From NCBI RefSeq assembly GCF_000213055.1, contig NZ_CM001165.1, positions 3,266,945-3,330,944 of the forward strand: a stretch of 64,000 nt of DNA, in the 5' to 3' direction. A program made the position numbers and the translations under genes. Positions 46,930-56,025 of this stretch are shown here, one piece after another. The first letter of the stretch is position 1. Every line of letters begins with the position of its first letter. The stretch comes from Streptomyces sp. Tu6071. GTDB lineage: Bacteria > Actinomycetota > Actinomycetes > Streptomycetales > Streptomycetaceae. Under the pieces are notes generated by a model that saw nothing but the letters and a program-made list of their open reading frames with translations, did not search any database and was not told where the DNA came from.

Positions 46930-48120
46930 TCAGGTTGTTTTTAGGGGGAGGAGGGCGCTGATGCGGAAGCCTCCTCCCGGTCGGGGGCCCGCGTCGAGGG
47001 TGCCGCCGACCATGCCGACGCGTTCGCGCATGCCGATGAGGCCGTGGCCGGCGCCGTCGGCGCCGCGGTCGGTGGCGAGTGCGGTGGGGGCGCCGCGGCC
47101 GTCGTCCTCGATGAGGAGGCCGAGGCCGTCGTCGAAGTAGACAAGGCGGACGCTGGCCCCGGCGTCGGGGCCGCCGTGTTTGCGGGTGTTGGTGAGGGCT
47201 TCCTGCACGATGCGGTACGCGGTGAGTTCGACGCCGCGCGGGAGTTGCCGTACCGCGCCCTCGATGCGGAAGTCGACGGGCAGCCCGGCGCCTCTGACCT
47301 GCTCGATCAGCTCGTTCATCTGGTCGACGTCGGGTTGGGGCACGTACTCGCCCGCTTCACGGGGTTCGCCGGTGCGCAGCACGCCCAGCAGTCGGCGCAT
47401 CTCGGCGAGGGCCTGTCGGCCGGTCGCGGAGATGGTTTCCAGGGCGGTACGGGCCTGTTCGGGCGAGCCGTCGAGTACGTAGGCGGCGCCGTCGGCCTGG
47501 ACGACCATGACGGAGACGTTGTGGGCGACGACGTCGTGGAGTTCGCGGGCGATGCGGGCGCGTTCGGCGGCGACGGCGACCTTCGCCTGTGCCTCGCGTT
47601 CGCGTTCGAGGCGGGCGGCGCGTTCTTCGAGGTGGGCGAAGTAGGCGCGGCGGGTGCGCAGGGAGTCGCCCATGACCCACGCCAGGACGAAGGGCACCAT
47701 CAGGATGCCGGTGAAGAAGATCGCCTCGGAGGTGCCGGTGGTACGGGTGGGCCAGCGCACCTCCGCGAGCGGTGCGGCGAGGAAGGCGCCGACGAGGGCG
47801 AGGCGCGAGGACCAGCGCGCGCCTTGGGACGCGGCAGTGTAGACCGCGACGAGGAGTGCGAAATCGCCGACGAAGACCTGTACGTCGAGGACGAGTTGGG
47901 CGACGCCGAGGACGATGGCGAGCAGCAGGACGCGTTCGGGGCTGCGGCGGCGCAGCCCGACGACGCAGCCGAGGCCGATCAGGACGATGACGGACAGCGG
48001 GATGCTGCGTTGCCCGTGCTGGCCCGCGAAGGTGAGGAGCGTCACGACGACGAGGAGCACGGCCCAGCACCCGTCGACCCACGAGGGGTGTCTGCGGATG
48101 AGGTCGTAGAGGCGCTGCAC
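46930..48120 (-). CDS. Sensor histidine kinase (HisKA_3 type)
   Basis: 396 residues from GTG 48120. Four or five membrane helices in the first 155 residues include WAVLLVVVTLLTFAGQ and IFFTGILMVPFVLAWVMG. HisKA_3 has His in ARELHDVVAHNVSVMVVQADG. The ATPase domain has YRIVQEALTNTRKHGG (N box), LLIEDDGRGAP (G1) and GHGLIGMRERVGMVGG (G2), all intact. No extracellular sensor domain is evident, so the signal may be in the membrane. The partner is the response regulator at 45725. Confidence 0.92.
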   Translation of the reverse strand: MQRLYDLIRRHPSWVDGCWAVLLVVVTLLTFAGQHGQRSIPLSVIVLIGLGCVVGLRRRSPERVLLLAIVLGVAQLVLDVQVFVGDFALLVAVYTAASQGARWSSRLALVGAFLAAPLAEVRWPTRTTGTSEAIFFTGILMVPFVLAWVMGDSLRTRRAYFAHLEERAARLEREREAQAKVAVAAERARIARELHDVVAHNVSVMVVQADGAAYVLDGSPEQARTALETISATGRQALAEMRRLLGVLRTGEPREAGEYVPQPDVDQMNELIEQVRGAGLPVDFRIEGAVRQLPRGVELTAYRIVQEALTNTRKHGGPDAGASVRLVYFDDGLGLLIEDDGRGAPTALATDRGADGAGHGLIGMRERVGMVGGTLDAGPRPGGGFRISALLPLKTT

Positions 48121-48528
48121 GTTGCCCAGCGTAGGAACGGGGACGAGGGGGAGGGGTCAGCCGAAGGGCCGATCCGGAAGCGATCACCGTACTCCCCAAG
48201 GTGGAGAGACCCCCCTCCGCCCCGGTCACCGGCCCCCGCGCCACCCGGGGTCGCGGGCCCTCGGCCCCCACTCACCCGGCCAGCATTTCCAGTCACCCGG
48301 GCCCGCCACGCCACACGCTCCAGGCACCTGGGCTCACCGGTCCCCCGCTCACCCCGGCCCACCACTCGGCCCAGTCACCCCAGCCTCACCACTCCCCCCC
48401 ACTCACCCCGGCCCGCGACCCACCCCGCACGCCCCGGCCCGCTCCCGCTCACCGCCGCCCGCAGCACCCCGCTTACGCTCCACCACCCCGCTCCCCCTCA
48501 CCGCCGCCCCCAGCGCCCCGCTCACCCT
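48121..48528. other. C-rich spacer with CTCACC-like repeats
   Basis: 408 bp between two minus-strand genes. The plus strand is strongly C-rich and G-poor from about 48260, with CTCACCCC-like words repeated many times. The 48120-48200 part should include the kinase promoter. No gene is supported. Confidence 0.5.
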
Positions 48529-49827
48529 TCACCGCCCCGCCTCCCCCTCGCCCCGGGCCCCCTCCCCCAACAGCGCCGACAGCCCCGGCGCGTCCGGCAT
48601 GGCCCGTACTGCCGTGCCCGTCCCGTCCGCTCCGAGCCCCACCGTCTGGAGCAGCCACCCGAAGGCCCCCAGCCCGGCGGGGTCGGTCAGCTCGCTCGCC
48701 TCCCCGGCCCCCGCCAGCGCCCGGACGTACGCGGCCGGGTCGGTGCTCGCCAGGGACAGGGGTGGTCTGCTCCCCGCGAGGCCGAGCGCGCGGAGCGCCT
48801 CGCGTTGGCGGGTGAGGGTCGCCGGGCCATGGTGCGCGGTCGCGGCGGCGCAGGCGTCGAGTGCCACGTGGGCGGTGAGGTCCGTCGTGCCGTCCGGTAC
48901 GGGGGCGACCTCGCGGCCCGCGCGAAAAGCGGTGAGCGTTCCGAAGGCGGGGCGTGTGTGCGCGGAGTGCGCGTAGTCGACGGCGACGGCGAGACCTCGC
49001 CCGAGGTGCGAGACGGCCGCGGCCCAAGCCGCATCACGCCCCGTGCCCGGCTCGGCCCGCAACCCCGGCTCGACCTGCACCCCCAGCTCAGCCAGCACCC
49101 CCGGCTCGGCCCGCAATCCTGGGTCAGCCCGCACCCCCGGCTCGACCCGCCCACCAGCCCCGCCCCGCAACCCCGCCCCGACACGACCCGAACCGACACC
49201 ACCCCCCGCCCCGGCCCCAGCCCCCGCACCGGAACACACCTCGCCCTCCCCCATCGGCCACCACCGCGCCAGCCACTCCGCGTCCGCGCCGCTCACGGGC
49301 TCGCCGAGCCGCTCGCTCCCGTCCGGTGCGACGAGGACGATCCGTGCGACGCCCTCCGCGTCCGTCTCGACGACGTCGACGGGCACGTTGTCGAGCCACT
49401 CGTTGGCGAAGAGCAGACCGGTGAGCCCGTGGCCGGGGATCTCCTCGCCCCAGCCGATGCGCGCGTCGAGCCCTTCCGGCCGGGGGGCGCGCTCGACCCC
49501 GTACGGGCGCACTCGCGCGGCGGTCGCCGGGGGGAGGGCGGCGAGGACGCCGGTGAGGAGTTCACCGCGACCGGCGCCGATGTCCACGAAGTCGAGCGCG
49601 GGCGGGGTGCCGAGCACGGTGTCCACCTCGGTGAGGAGGCGGGCGACGGCCCGTGCGTAGAGGGGGGAGGCGTGCACGGAGGTGCGAAAGTGCGCGGCGG
49701 GTCCCGGCCCGGCGGAGCGGTAGAAGCCGCCCGGCCCGTAGAGGGCCGTGGCCATGGCTTCGCGCCACGGGAGCGGCCACGGCGGCGGTACGGAGGAGGC
49801 TTCGGGGGCGGCGGGTCGAGCGGTCAC
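48529..49827 (-). CDS. MidA/NDUFAF7-type SAM-dependent methyltransferase (COG1565)
   Basis: 432 residues. The order of motifs fits COG1565: [35 protein letters not shown] site [15 protein letters not shown] (78-92), and [17 protein letters not shown]. The mitochondrial member NDUFAF7 dimethylates an Arg of NDUFS2, the NuoD homologue. The next gene upstream on this strand is a nuoD, 184 bp away. A Gly/Ala stretch and six hexapeptide repeats of the EPGLRA type (encoded by 18-bp units at 49045-49152) interrupt the domain. TAGGGT lies six bases before GTG 49827. Confidence 0.85.
   Translation of the reverse strand: MTARPAAPEASSVPPPWPLPWREAMATALYGPGGFYRSAGPGPAAHFRTSVHASPLYARAVARLLTEVDTVLGTPPALDFVDIGAGRGELLTGVLAALPPATAARVRPYGVERAPRPEGLDARIGWGEEIPGHGLTGLLFANEWLDNVPVDVVETDAEGVARIVLVAPDGSERLGEPVSGADAEWLARWWPMGEGEVCSGAGAGAGAGGGVGSGRVGAGLRGGAGGRVEPGVRADPGLRAEPGVLAELGVQVEPGLRAEPGTGRDAAWAAAVSHLGRGLAVAVDYAHSAHTRPAFGTLTAFRAGREVAPVPDGTTDLTAHVALDACAAATAHHGPATLTRQREALRALGLAGSRPPLSLASTDPAAYVRALAGAGEASELTDPAGLGAFGWLLQTVGLGADGTGTAVRAMPDAPGLSALLGEGARGEGEAGR
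49045..49152 (-). repeat. 18-bp tandem repeat coding for hexapeptides in the MidA-type gene
   Basis: Six in-register 18-bp units encode (E/D)PG(V/L)RA-type hexapeptides. They include CCCCGGCTCGGCCCGCAA and CCCCGGCTCGACCTGCAC on the plus strand. They sit between the acceptor half and the C-terminal half of the methyltransferase and probably form a surface loop. Confidence 0.8.
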
Positions 49828-50011
49828 ACGCGCACCCTAGCCAGGCGGCCCGGCCCTCGTTCCCCCATACGAACCCGCAGCGCCATCGCGTACGGCCCCC
49901 GCAAGCACGCACCGCCCGCGCGAGCCGCCTCCGCGTCGGCCCGCACCCCTCACCGGAACCGGCCCGCCCCGCACGGCACCCCCTGCCTCCCTGCCCCCTG
50001 CCCCCTGCCCC

Positions 50012-51154
50012 CTACTTGTCGATATCCCCCACCACAAAGAACAGCGACCCCAGAATCGCCACCATGTCCGCCACCAGTGTCCCCGGCAGCAGCTCCGTCA
50101 GCGCCTGGATGTTGTTGAAGGACGCCGAGCGGAGCTTGAGGCGGTACGGCGTCTTCTCGCCCTTCGACACCATGTAGTAGCCGTTGAGGCCGAGGGGGTT
50201 CTCGGTCCACGCGTACGTGTGGCCCTCGGGCGCCTTCAGGACCTTGGGGAGGCGCTGGTTGACGGGGCCGGGCGGCAGTTCGGCGAGGTGGTCGAGGCAG
50301 GCTTCGGCGAGGTCGAGGGAGTTGTGGGTCTGGTCGAGGAGGCACTCGAAGCGGGCGAGGCAGTCGCCCTCCTCGCGGGTGACGACGCGGAGCACGTCCT
50401 GGAGTTCCCCGTAGGCGAGGTACGGCTCGTCGCGGCGGAGGTCGAAGTCGACGCCGGAGGCGCGTGCGAGGGGCCCGCTCACCCCGTACGCGTGGACGGT
50501 GCGCGCGGAGAGGACGCCGACGTCGCGGGTACGGCCGCGGAAGATCTCGTTGCCGAGGATGAGCCCGTCGTAGTCGGGCATCCGCTCGCGGACGCGCGCG
50601 AGCGCGGTGCGGACGCGCTCCGGCCAGCCGAGCGGGATGTCCTCCTTGAGGCCGCCGACGCGGTTGAACATGTAGTGCATCCGGCCGCCGGAGACCTCCT
50701 CCATGACGGCCTGGAGTTCCTCGCGCTCGCGGAAGGCGTAGAACATGGGCGTGATGCCGCCGAGTTCGAGCGGGTACGAGCCGAGGAACATGAGGTGGTT
50801 GAGGACGCGGTTGAGTTCGGCGAGGAGGGTGCGCAGCCAGACGGCGCGCTCGGGGACCTCCATGCCGAGCATCCGCTCGACGGCCATGACGACGCCGAGT
50901 TCGTTGGAGAACGCGGAGAGCCAGTCGTGCCGGTTCGCCAGCATGATGATCTGACGGTAGTCGCGGGCCTCGAAGAGTTTCTCCGCGCCGCGGTGCATGT
51001 ATCCGATGACGGGTTCGGCGCTCACGATCCGTTCGCCGTCGAGGACGAGCCGCAGCCGCAGCACGCCGTGCGTGGAGGGGTGCTGGGGGCCGATGTTCAG
51101 CACCATGTCGGTGCTCTCGGCCGCGCCGCCAATGCCGATCACGGTCTCCGTCAT
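50012..51154 (-). CDS. nuoD: NADH-quinone oxidoreductase subunit D, isolated copy
   Basis: 380 residues from ATG 51154. NuoD is the 49-kDa complex I subunit near cluster N2 and the quinone site. Motifs are [46 protein letters not shown] and the C-terminal [13 protein letters not shown] ending in the invariant Asp. No other nuo gene is here, so this is an extra copy outside the main operon, which I recall for S. coelicolor too. Arg55 in MHRGAEK aligns, from memory, with human NDUFS2 Arg85, the NDUFAF7 target. Confidence 0.93.
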   Translation of the reverse strand: MTETVIGIGGAAESTDMVLNIGPQHPSTHGVLRLRLVLDGERIVSAEPVIGYMHRGAEKLFEARDYRQIIMLANRHDWLSAFSNELGVVMAVERMLGMEVPERAVWLRTLLAELNRVLNHLMFLGSYPLELGGITPMFYAFREREELQAVMEEVSGGRMHYMFNRVGGLKEDIPLGWPERVRTALARVRERMPDYDGLILGNEIFRGRTRDVGVLSARTVHAYGVSGPLARASGVDFDLRRDEPYLAYGELQDVLRVVTREEGDCLARFECLLDQTHNSLDLAEACLDHLAELPPGPVNQRLPKVLKAPEGHTYAWTENPLGLNGYYMVSKGEKTPYRLKLRSASFNNIQALTELLPGTLVADMVAILGSLFFVVGDIDK

Positions 51155-51173
51155 GGTTTCAGTCTCTCGCACC

Positions 51174-51179
51174 TACGCT
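51174..51179 (+). promoter_or_regulatory. -10 hexamer of a leaderless promoter
   Basis: TACGCT lies six bases before ATG 51186, in the divergent gap with nuoD. GTTTCAGTC upstream is a weak match to the damage-promoter element at one base too many. Confidence 0.45.
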
Positions 51180-51185
51180 GGACGG

Positions 51186-51869
51186 ATGGAGACGGGGACG
51201 CGCGCGGGCGCGGACGACGGCATAGCGGACGGCGGCGGCACGGGCCGAAGCGGCGGTACGGACCGGGGCGACGGCATGGCTCCGGGGGCCGGCACGAGCC
51301 CCACCGGCCCCGCGGCCCCGTCCGGCCGTACGGCCCGCGACGGTGAAGCTCCCGCCGGCCCCCGCACTCCCCCACCCCCCGGCGCTCCCCCGGGCGCACC
51401 CCCCGCCGACACCCCCTGGCTCCGTCTCCCCCGTCAGGTCCTCGCCCTCCGCCGTCTGCTCCTCTCCCTCTGCACCGTCCCGCTCACCGTCCTCGTCGCC
51501 GGGCTCGTGGGCTGGCTCGCGGGACCGGTGTGGGCGCTCTTCGCGTTGCTGCCGCTCGCCGTGCTCGCCTGCGGCTGGGTGCTGCTCGCGCGGAACTGGC
51601 ACTCGTGGGGCTACCGCGAGCGCGCCGACGACCTGCTTCTCGCGCGCGGGGTGCTGTGGCGGCGCGAGACGATCGTCCCGTACGGGCGGATGCAGCTCGT
51701 CGAGGTGACCTCGGGCCCGGTGGAGCGCCGCTTCGGCCTCGCGAGCGTGCAGTTGCACACGGCGGCGGCGGCGAGCGACGCGCGCGTCCCCGGGCTCGTC
51801 CCGGCGGAGGCCGAACGGCTGCGCGACCGGCTCACCGCGCTCGGCGAGGCCCGATCGGCGGGCCTGTGA
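51186..51869 (+). CDS. Bacterial PH-domain (DUF304, YdbS-like) membrane protein
   Basis: 227 residues. A Gly/Pro-rich N-terminal tail of about 80 residues leads to two membrane helices (LLLSLCTVPLTVLVAGLVGWLAG and LFALLPLAVLACGWVLL). A C-terminal bPH2 domain follows, with LLLARGVLWRRETIVPYGRMQLVEVTSGPVERRFGLASVQLHTAAA. It precedes a longer paralogue with GTGA overlap, the arrangement of the B. subtilis ydbS-ydbT pair linked to bacteriocin resistance. It probably acts in the membrane as a complex with the next gene product. Confidence 0.85.
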   Translation: METGTRAGADDGIADGGGTGRSGGTDRGDGMAPGAGTSPTGPAAPSGRTARDGEAPAGPRTPPPPGAPPGAPPADTPWLRLPRQVLALRRLLLSLCTVPLTVLVAGLVGWLAGPVWALFALLPLAVLACGWVLLARNWHSWGYRERADDLLLARGVLWRRETIVPYGRMQLVEVTSGPVERRFGLASVQLHTAAAASDARVPGLVPAEAERLRDRLTALGEARSAGL

Positions 51870-53353
51870 GCGGCACGGCCGGGCTGCCGACGGGCCCGTA
51901 CGAGGGTCCGTACGAGGCGCCACCGCCACACCCTCACGAGCCACCACCCCCGGGCCCTCACGAGCCACGACTGCCAGGCTCCTACGAGCCACCGCCGCCG
52001 GGCCCGTACGCAAAAACGCCGCCCGCAGGCCCCGCCCACGCCGCCCCCGTCCTCCTCCCCGGCCCGGAGCCCCGCCCCGAACGCCGCCTCCACCCCCTCA
52101 CCCCCCTCCGCCGCGCCTGGGCGCCCGTCGCCGTCATCCTCGGCTGGGCGGTGCACGACCCGAACGGGACGTACCGGCAGCTGTCGGCGCTCGCGACCGG
52201 GACGCTCGTGCTCGCGAGTCTCGGCGTGATCCTCGTCGCCTGCGTGTACGGGGTGCTGAGCTGGTGGGTGACGTGGTTCGCGGTGACGGAGAGCGAGTTG
52301 CGCATCCGGTCGGGGGTGCTGTTCCGGCGTACCGCGCACATCCGTCTCGACCGGCTCCAGGCCGTGGACGTGACGCGTCCGCTGCTCGGGCGGCTCGCCG
52401 GGGTCGCGAAGCTGAAGCTCGACGTGGTGGGCGCGAAGTCGAGGGACGAGCTGGCGTATCTCGCGGAGGCGGAGGCGCGGGTGCTGCGCGCCGAACTGCT
52501 CGCGCGGGCCGCGGGGGGCGCGGTGCGGGGGCCGGACGAGGCGGAGCGGCGGGTGCTGTGGCGGGTGGCGCCGGGGCAGCTCGCGGGGTCCGTGCTGCTG
52601 AGCGGTGGCCTGTTCGGTTCGCTGTGCGGCGCGGCGTTCGTGTCGTGGCTGCTGTGGACGGCATCGCACAGCCTGTGGTCGATCGCCGTGACGGCGGTCC
52701 CGATCGTGGGCGGCGCCGCGACGAAGCTGTTCCGCGCGTACGCGAACGCCTACGACTGGACGGTCGGCGAGTCGCCCGACGGGCTGCGTCTGGACCACGG
52801 GCTCCTGGAGACGGCGCACGAGACGGTGCCGCCGGGCCGGGTGCAGTCGGTACGGCTCGTGGAGCCGCTGCTGTGGCGGGCCTTCGGGTGGGTGCGGGTC
52901 GAGCTGCACGTGGCGGGCTCGCAGAACTCGGTGCTGGTCCCGGTCGCGCCGTACGCGGCGGGCCGGGCGCTCGTGGCGCGGGTGCTGCCGGGTACGGGGG
53001 TGCCGGAGCCGGTACGTCCCCCGGCCCGCGCGCGCTGGCGCCTCGCGTGGTGGTGGCGGGGCCAGGGCCTCGCGGTGGACGGGCACCTCTTCGTCGCCCG
53101 GCAGGGTGTGCTGCGCCGTACGACCTCGCTCGTCCCGCACGCGAAGGTGCAGAGCGTCCACTTCACGCAAGGGCCCTGGGAACGTGCCCTCGGCCTCGCC
53201 TCGCTCGCCGTCGACCACGGCGCGAACGGTACGGTCCGGGCCCGCGCCCGCGCGGCCGACGAGGCGCGCACCGTCTTCCACGCCCAGGCCGCCCGCTCCC
53301 GCACGAGCCGCAAGGCGTCCCCGCCCGCCCAGTGGTCGCGCGAGCGCCCCTGA
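51866..53353 (+). CDS. Bacterial PH-domain (DUF304, YdbT-like) membrane protein
   Basis: 495 residues from GTG 51866. A PPPPGPHEP-type repeated N-terminal tail of about 65 residues is followed by membrane helices and three bPH2 repeats, centred on ELRIRSGVLFRRTAHIRLDRLQAVDV, GLRLDHGLLETAHETVPPGRVQSVRL and LFVARQGVLRRTTSLVPHAKVQSVHF. A second helix pair lies near residues 250-290. YdbT-like proteins have this multi-repeat form and work with a YdbS partner. The overlap with the upstream gene supports a complex. Confidence 0.87.
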   Translation: MSGTAGLPTGPYEGPYEAPPPHPHEPPPPGPHEPRLPGSYEPPPPGPYAKTPPAGPAHAAPVLLPGPEPRPERRLHPLTPLRRAWAPVAVILGWAVHDPNGTYRQLSALATGTLVLASLGVILVACVYGVLSWWVTWFAVTESELRIRSGVLFRRTAHIRLDRLQAVDVTRPLLGRLAGVAKLKLDVVGAKSRDELAYLAEAEARVLRAELLARAAGGAVRGPDEAERRVLWRVAPGQLAGSVLLSGGLFGSLCGAAFVSWLLWTASHSLWSIAVTAVPIVGGAATKLFRAYANAYDWTVGESPDGLRLDHGLLETAHETVPPGRVQSVRLVEPLLWRAFGWVRVELHVAGSQNSVLVPVAPYAAGRALVARVLPGTGVPEPVRPPARARWRLAWWWRGQGLAVDGHLFVARQGVLRRTTSLVPHAKVQSVHFTQGPWERALGLASLAVDHGANGTVRARARAADEARTVFHAQAARSRTSRKASPPAQWSRERP

Positions 53354-53485
53354 GCCACGGCGCGGGGAGCCTCGCGAGGGCGTCGCGCGTGCTCTCGGCG
53401 TCGGGAGCGGTCATGCGCCGACGCTCGCTGCCCGAAGACGCGCGCGCACGCCGTTTCCCCGCCTCCGCGGTGCCCCGTACACGCC

Positions 53486-53515
53486 GAAGGCGCGGACCAC
53501 GTGGCCCGCGCCTTC
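53486..53515. terminator. Stem-loop between convergent genes
   Basis: GAAGGCGCGG (53486-53495) and CCGCGCCTTC (53506-53515) form a 10-bp stem. The loop includes the palindrome CCACGTGG. It lies between the PH-domain gene (+) and the coiled-coil membrane protein gene (-), 22 bp from the latter's stop. Confidence 0.75.
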
Positions 53516-53537
53516 CTGCCGTCACAAGCTGCGGAGG

Positions 53538-54551
53538 TCAGGCCCCCATCGCCTGGCGCAGTCCCCCGACGTCGAGCTGTTCCGTCTCGTCGTGCGCCGT
53601 GAGGTCGATGACCTCCTCCGTCGCGGCGGCCTCGGCCGCCTCCTGGCCCACGACATCGGCGAGGTCGGCGTGCTGCACGGCCTCACGGACGGCGGCGGGG
53701 ACCTCGGCGGGGTGGGGGGCCGGTTCGGCGGCGCCGTGCGTGCCGAAGAAGTCGAAGCTGCCCTGCGGGACCGGGCGGCGCGGGGCCGGGGCCGGGCCGA
53801 AGGCGGAGGCGGCGGCGATCTGGCGGCGGGCGGGCGGGAGCGAGGCGGCGGACCGGGGCGAACCGTGCTCCGCGGGGGCCTGCGCGGCCGTACGGGACTC
53901 GGCAGCCGTACCGGGCCGGGCAGCCGTACGGGGCCGGGCGTCCTTGCCGGCCTGGGCCGCGCGGTGCGCGAGGGCGGTCAGGGCCGCGTTCGCGCGCCCG
54001 TACAGCTCCGGTGTGGGCCGGGTGCCGGGGGGCACGGGCGGCTGCGGGGCCGGGCGGCGGTCGGTGCCCGCCGGGGGGAGGGCGCGGGCCGGGGAAGCGG
54101 CTTCGATGGCGAGCCTGCGGCGGCCTTCGAGTGCGTTGGCGCGGCCGGTCTCGGCGGCGGCGTAGCGGCGCAGGAGGGCGGCGTGCTCGTTGCGCAGCGC
54201 GGCGAGTTCGGCGCGCTTGGCGCGGACCTTGCGGGCGAGTTCGCCCCGCTGCTCGCGTGATTCCTCCAGCTCGGTCTCCAGCTCGGCCACGCGTTCCTCG
54301 TGGCGCCACTCGTCGGCGCCGCGCGCACGGTCCAGTTCGGCGACGCGCAGCCCGGCGACGCTGTCCCAGCGGCGCATGACGACGGCGCCGGTGAGGGCGG
54401 CGACGGCGACGAGGAGCACGAGGCCGCGCAGGACGAGCGCCTGGCCGCTGAACCAGGAGGCCCCGGCCCCGAGCACGGCCACCACGGCGATCGCGGTGGG
54501 CGGCAGCAGCCGGTGCAATGGTGGGGAGTGACGGTGACGTCCGTGTGGCAT
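53538..54551 (-). CDS. Membrane protein with coiled coil and disordered C-terminus
   Basis: 337 residues from ATG 54551 (MPHGRHRHSPPL). Two adjacent membrane helices, AIAVVAVLGAGASWF and LRGLVLLVAVAALTGAVVM, lead to a coiled coil of about 75 residues with heptad-like spacing (EERVAELETELEESREQRGELARKVRAKRAELAALRNEHAALL). A long Ala/Pro-rich region follows. The C-terminus is acidic (VIDLTAHDETEQLDVGGLRQAMGA). I know no function. It may be an envelope scaffold. The frame continues upstream without support. Confidence 0.75.
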   Translation of the reverse strand: MPHGRHRHSPPLHRLLPPTAIAVVAVLGAGASWFSGQALVLRGLVLLVAVAALTGAVVMRRWDSVAGLRVAELDRARGADEWRHEERVAELETELEESREQRGELARKVRAKRAELAALRNEHAALLRRYAAAETGRANALEGRRRLAIEAASPARALPPAGTDRRPAPQPPVPPGTRPTPELYGRANAALTALAHRAAQAGKDARPRTAARPGTAAESRTAAQAPAEHGSPRSAASLPPARRQIAAASAFGPAPAPRRPVPQGSFDFFGTHGAAEPAPHPAEVPAAVREAVQHADLADVVGQEAAEAAATEEVIDLTAHDETEQLDVGGLRQAMGA

Positions 54552-54953
54552 GGCCAGAAACTTACCGCGCGTAGGCAATTTACGGAGCCCCGGCCGGAAA
54601 CATGTCAGGCCGTCAGGTGAGGAAAAGCGCGAAGCCCGCACGAACGGACCCGGAAATTCCGCATGTATGCGCCATCGGGCCGCTCCCGGAGGCAGGCGGG
54701 ACCCGCCGCGCGGCACCCGCACCACGCCGGTAAGGATGCCACGCGGCAGCCGTGCGGCAGCCCGGCCCGGGGCCGTGAAGCCGTACAGCAGCCCGGCCAG
54801 GCGCCGTGCGACAACCCGGATCGGCCGCCTACGACAGCCCCGCCGGGCCTCGGGCGGCAGCCCCGGCCGGGCCTTGCGTGGCAGCCGGGCCCGGCGCCGT
54901 ACGACAGCCCGCTCAGCCCCCGTACGACGGGCCCCGCCCCTCCGGAATTCCGC
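54552..54953. repeat. Spacer with degenerate repeats
   Basis: 402 bp between two minus-strand genes. From about 54720 it repeats GGCAGCCCGGCC and GCCGTACGACAGCCC-like words at irregular 30-45 bp spacing. A plus-strand frame would read QPGxAPYDNP-like peptides but lacks a start or domain. Treated as non-coding. Confidence 0.45.
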
Positions 54954-55940
54954 TCAGCCCTTCACGAGCCCCTTCTCCTTCAGGTAATCCGCGGCGACGT
55001 CCTTCTCCTTCAGGCGTTCCGCGTCGACCTTCCGGTTGAGTTCCACGAGATCGTCCGTCGTGAGGGTCTCGTTGAGCTTGTTGAGCGCACTGGCTATCGC
55101 GGAGTCACCCGCGTCCTTGGCGTTGACGACGGGAATGATGTTGTCCGCGTTCTGGAGCTTCTTGTCGTCGTCCAGGACGACGAGTCCGTAGCTCTCCAGC
55201 GTGGCATCGGTCGTGGTGGTGAGGGCGAGCTGGTCCTTGCCGTCCTTCACGGCCTGCTTGGACTGCGGGGTGCCGACGCCCTTGGGGTCGATTCCGGCCA
55301 CGTTGATGCCGTACGTCTTCTTCAGGCCCGGCGCGCAGAAGGGGCGGGTCGCGCACTCGTCGCCCGCGGCGACGGTGACCTTCTCCTTCGACTTGCCGAG
55401 GTCGGAGAGGGTCTTGAGCTTGTGCTCGGTGGCGAAGTCCTTCGTGACGACGAAGGCGTTCTGGTCGACGGCCTTGCCCGCGTCGAGGACCTTGAGGCCC
55501 TGCGGCTCGGCGAGCTTGCGCAGCGCGGCGACGGTCGCGTCGACGTCGCTGGAGGCGACGGGCTTCGCGTTCTCGCCGTTCTTCGCGTGGTTGAGCCACT
55601 CGGCGAGCGTCGCCGCGTACTCGGGGACGACGTCGATGGAGCCCTTGCGCAGCTCGGGCTCGTACACCTCGCGGTTCTGCACGGTCTTGACGGAGGTGCT
55701 GTACCCGGCGTCGGCGAGGACCCCCGCGTACAGCTCGGCGAGGACCTTCGCCTCGGTGAAGCGGGCGGCGCCGATGACGAGCGAGCCCTTCTTGCCGCCG
55801 CCGTCGTCGCTCTTGGCGGCGGAGGAGTCCTTGCCGTTGTCCTCCAGGCTGTCGCCGCCGCACGCGGTGAGCCCCGCGGCGAGTGCCGCGGTGGCGAGCA
55901 CCGCTCCGGCCAGCCGCGCGCGGTGCGTGTTCCTGCTCAT
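54954..55940 (-). CDS. Osmoprotectant/glycine betaine ABC transporter substrate-binding lipoprotein (OpuAC/OsmF type)
   Basis: 328 residues from ATG 55940, with a GGAGA site nine bases upstream. The signal peptide ends in lipobox LTACGG. The mature protein binds quaternary amines. LVIGAARFTEAKVLAELYAGVLADAGY and VVPEYAATLAEWL are typical of the OpuAC/OsmF fold, and TTTDATLESYGLVVLDDD is the C-lobe hinge region. It is encoded after two permeases on the same strand. The ATPase gene is divergent. Confidence 0.92.
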   Translation of the reverse strand: MSRNTHRARLAGAVLATAALAAGLTACGGDSLEDNGKDSSAAKSDDGGGKKGSLVIGAARFTEAKVLAELYAGVLADAGYSTSVKTVQNREVYEPELRKGSIDVVPEYAATLAEWLNHAKNGENAKPVASSDVDATVAALRKLAEPQGLKVLDAGKAVDQNAFVVTKDFATEHKLKTLSDLGKSKEKVTVAAGDECATRPFCAPGLKKTYGINVAGIDPKGVGTPQSKQAVKDGKDQLALTTTTDATLESYGLVVLDDDKKLQNADNIIPVVNAKDAGDSAIASALNKLNETLTTDDLVELNRKVDAERLKEKDVAADYLKEKGLVKG

Positions 55941-56025
55941 GTCGGGGTCTCCGTTCATCGGTTCACAAGGGGGTGTCGTAGCGCGAGAGGTCGCGAGGGC
56001 GGCGCCCGGCGCGGGTGTGCGTGGC

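Noticed and set aside
47044..50118. 1024-residue plus-strand open frame
   Set aside because: It spans the kinase, the MidA-type gene and their spacer on the other strand. It shows no domain and is repetitive.
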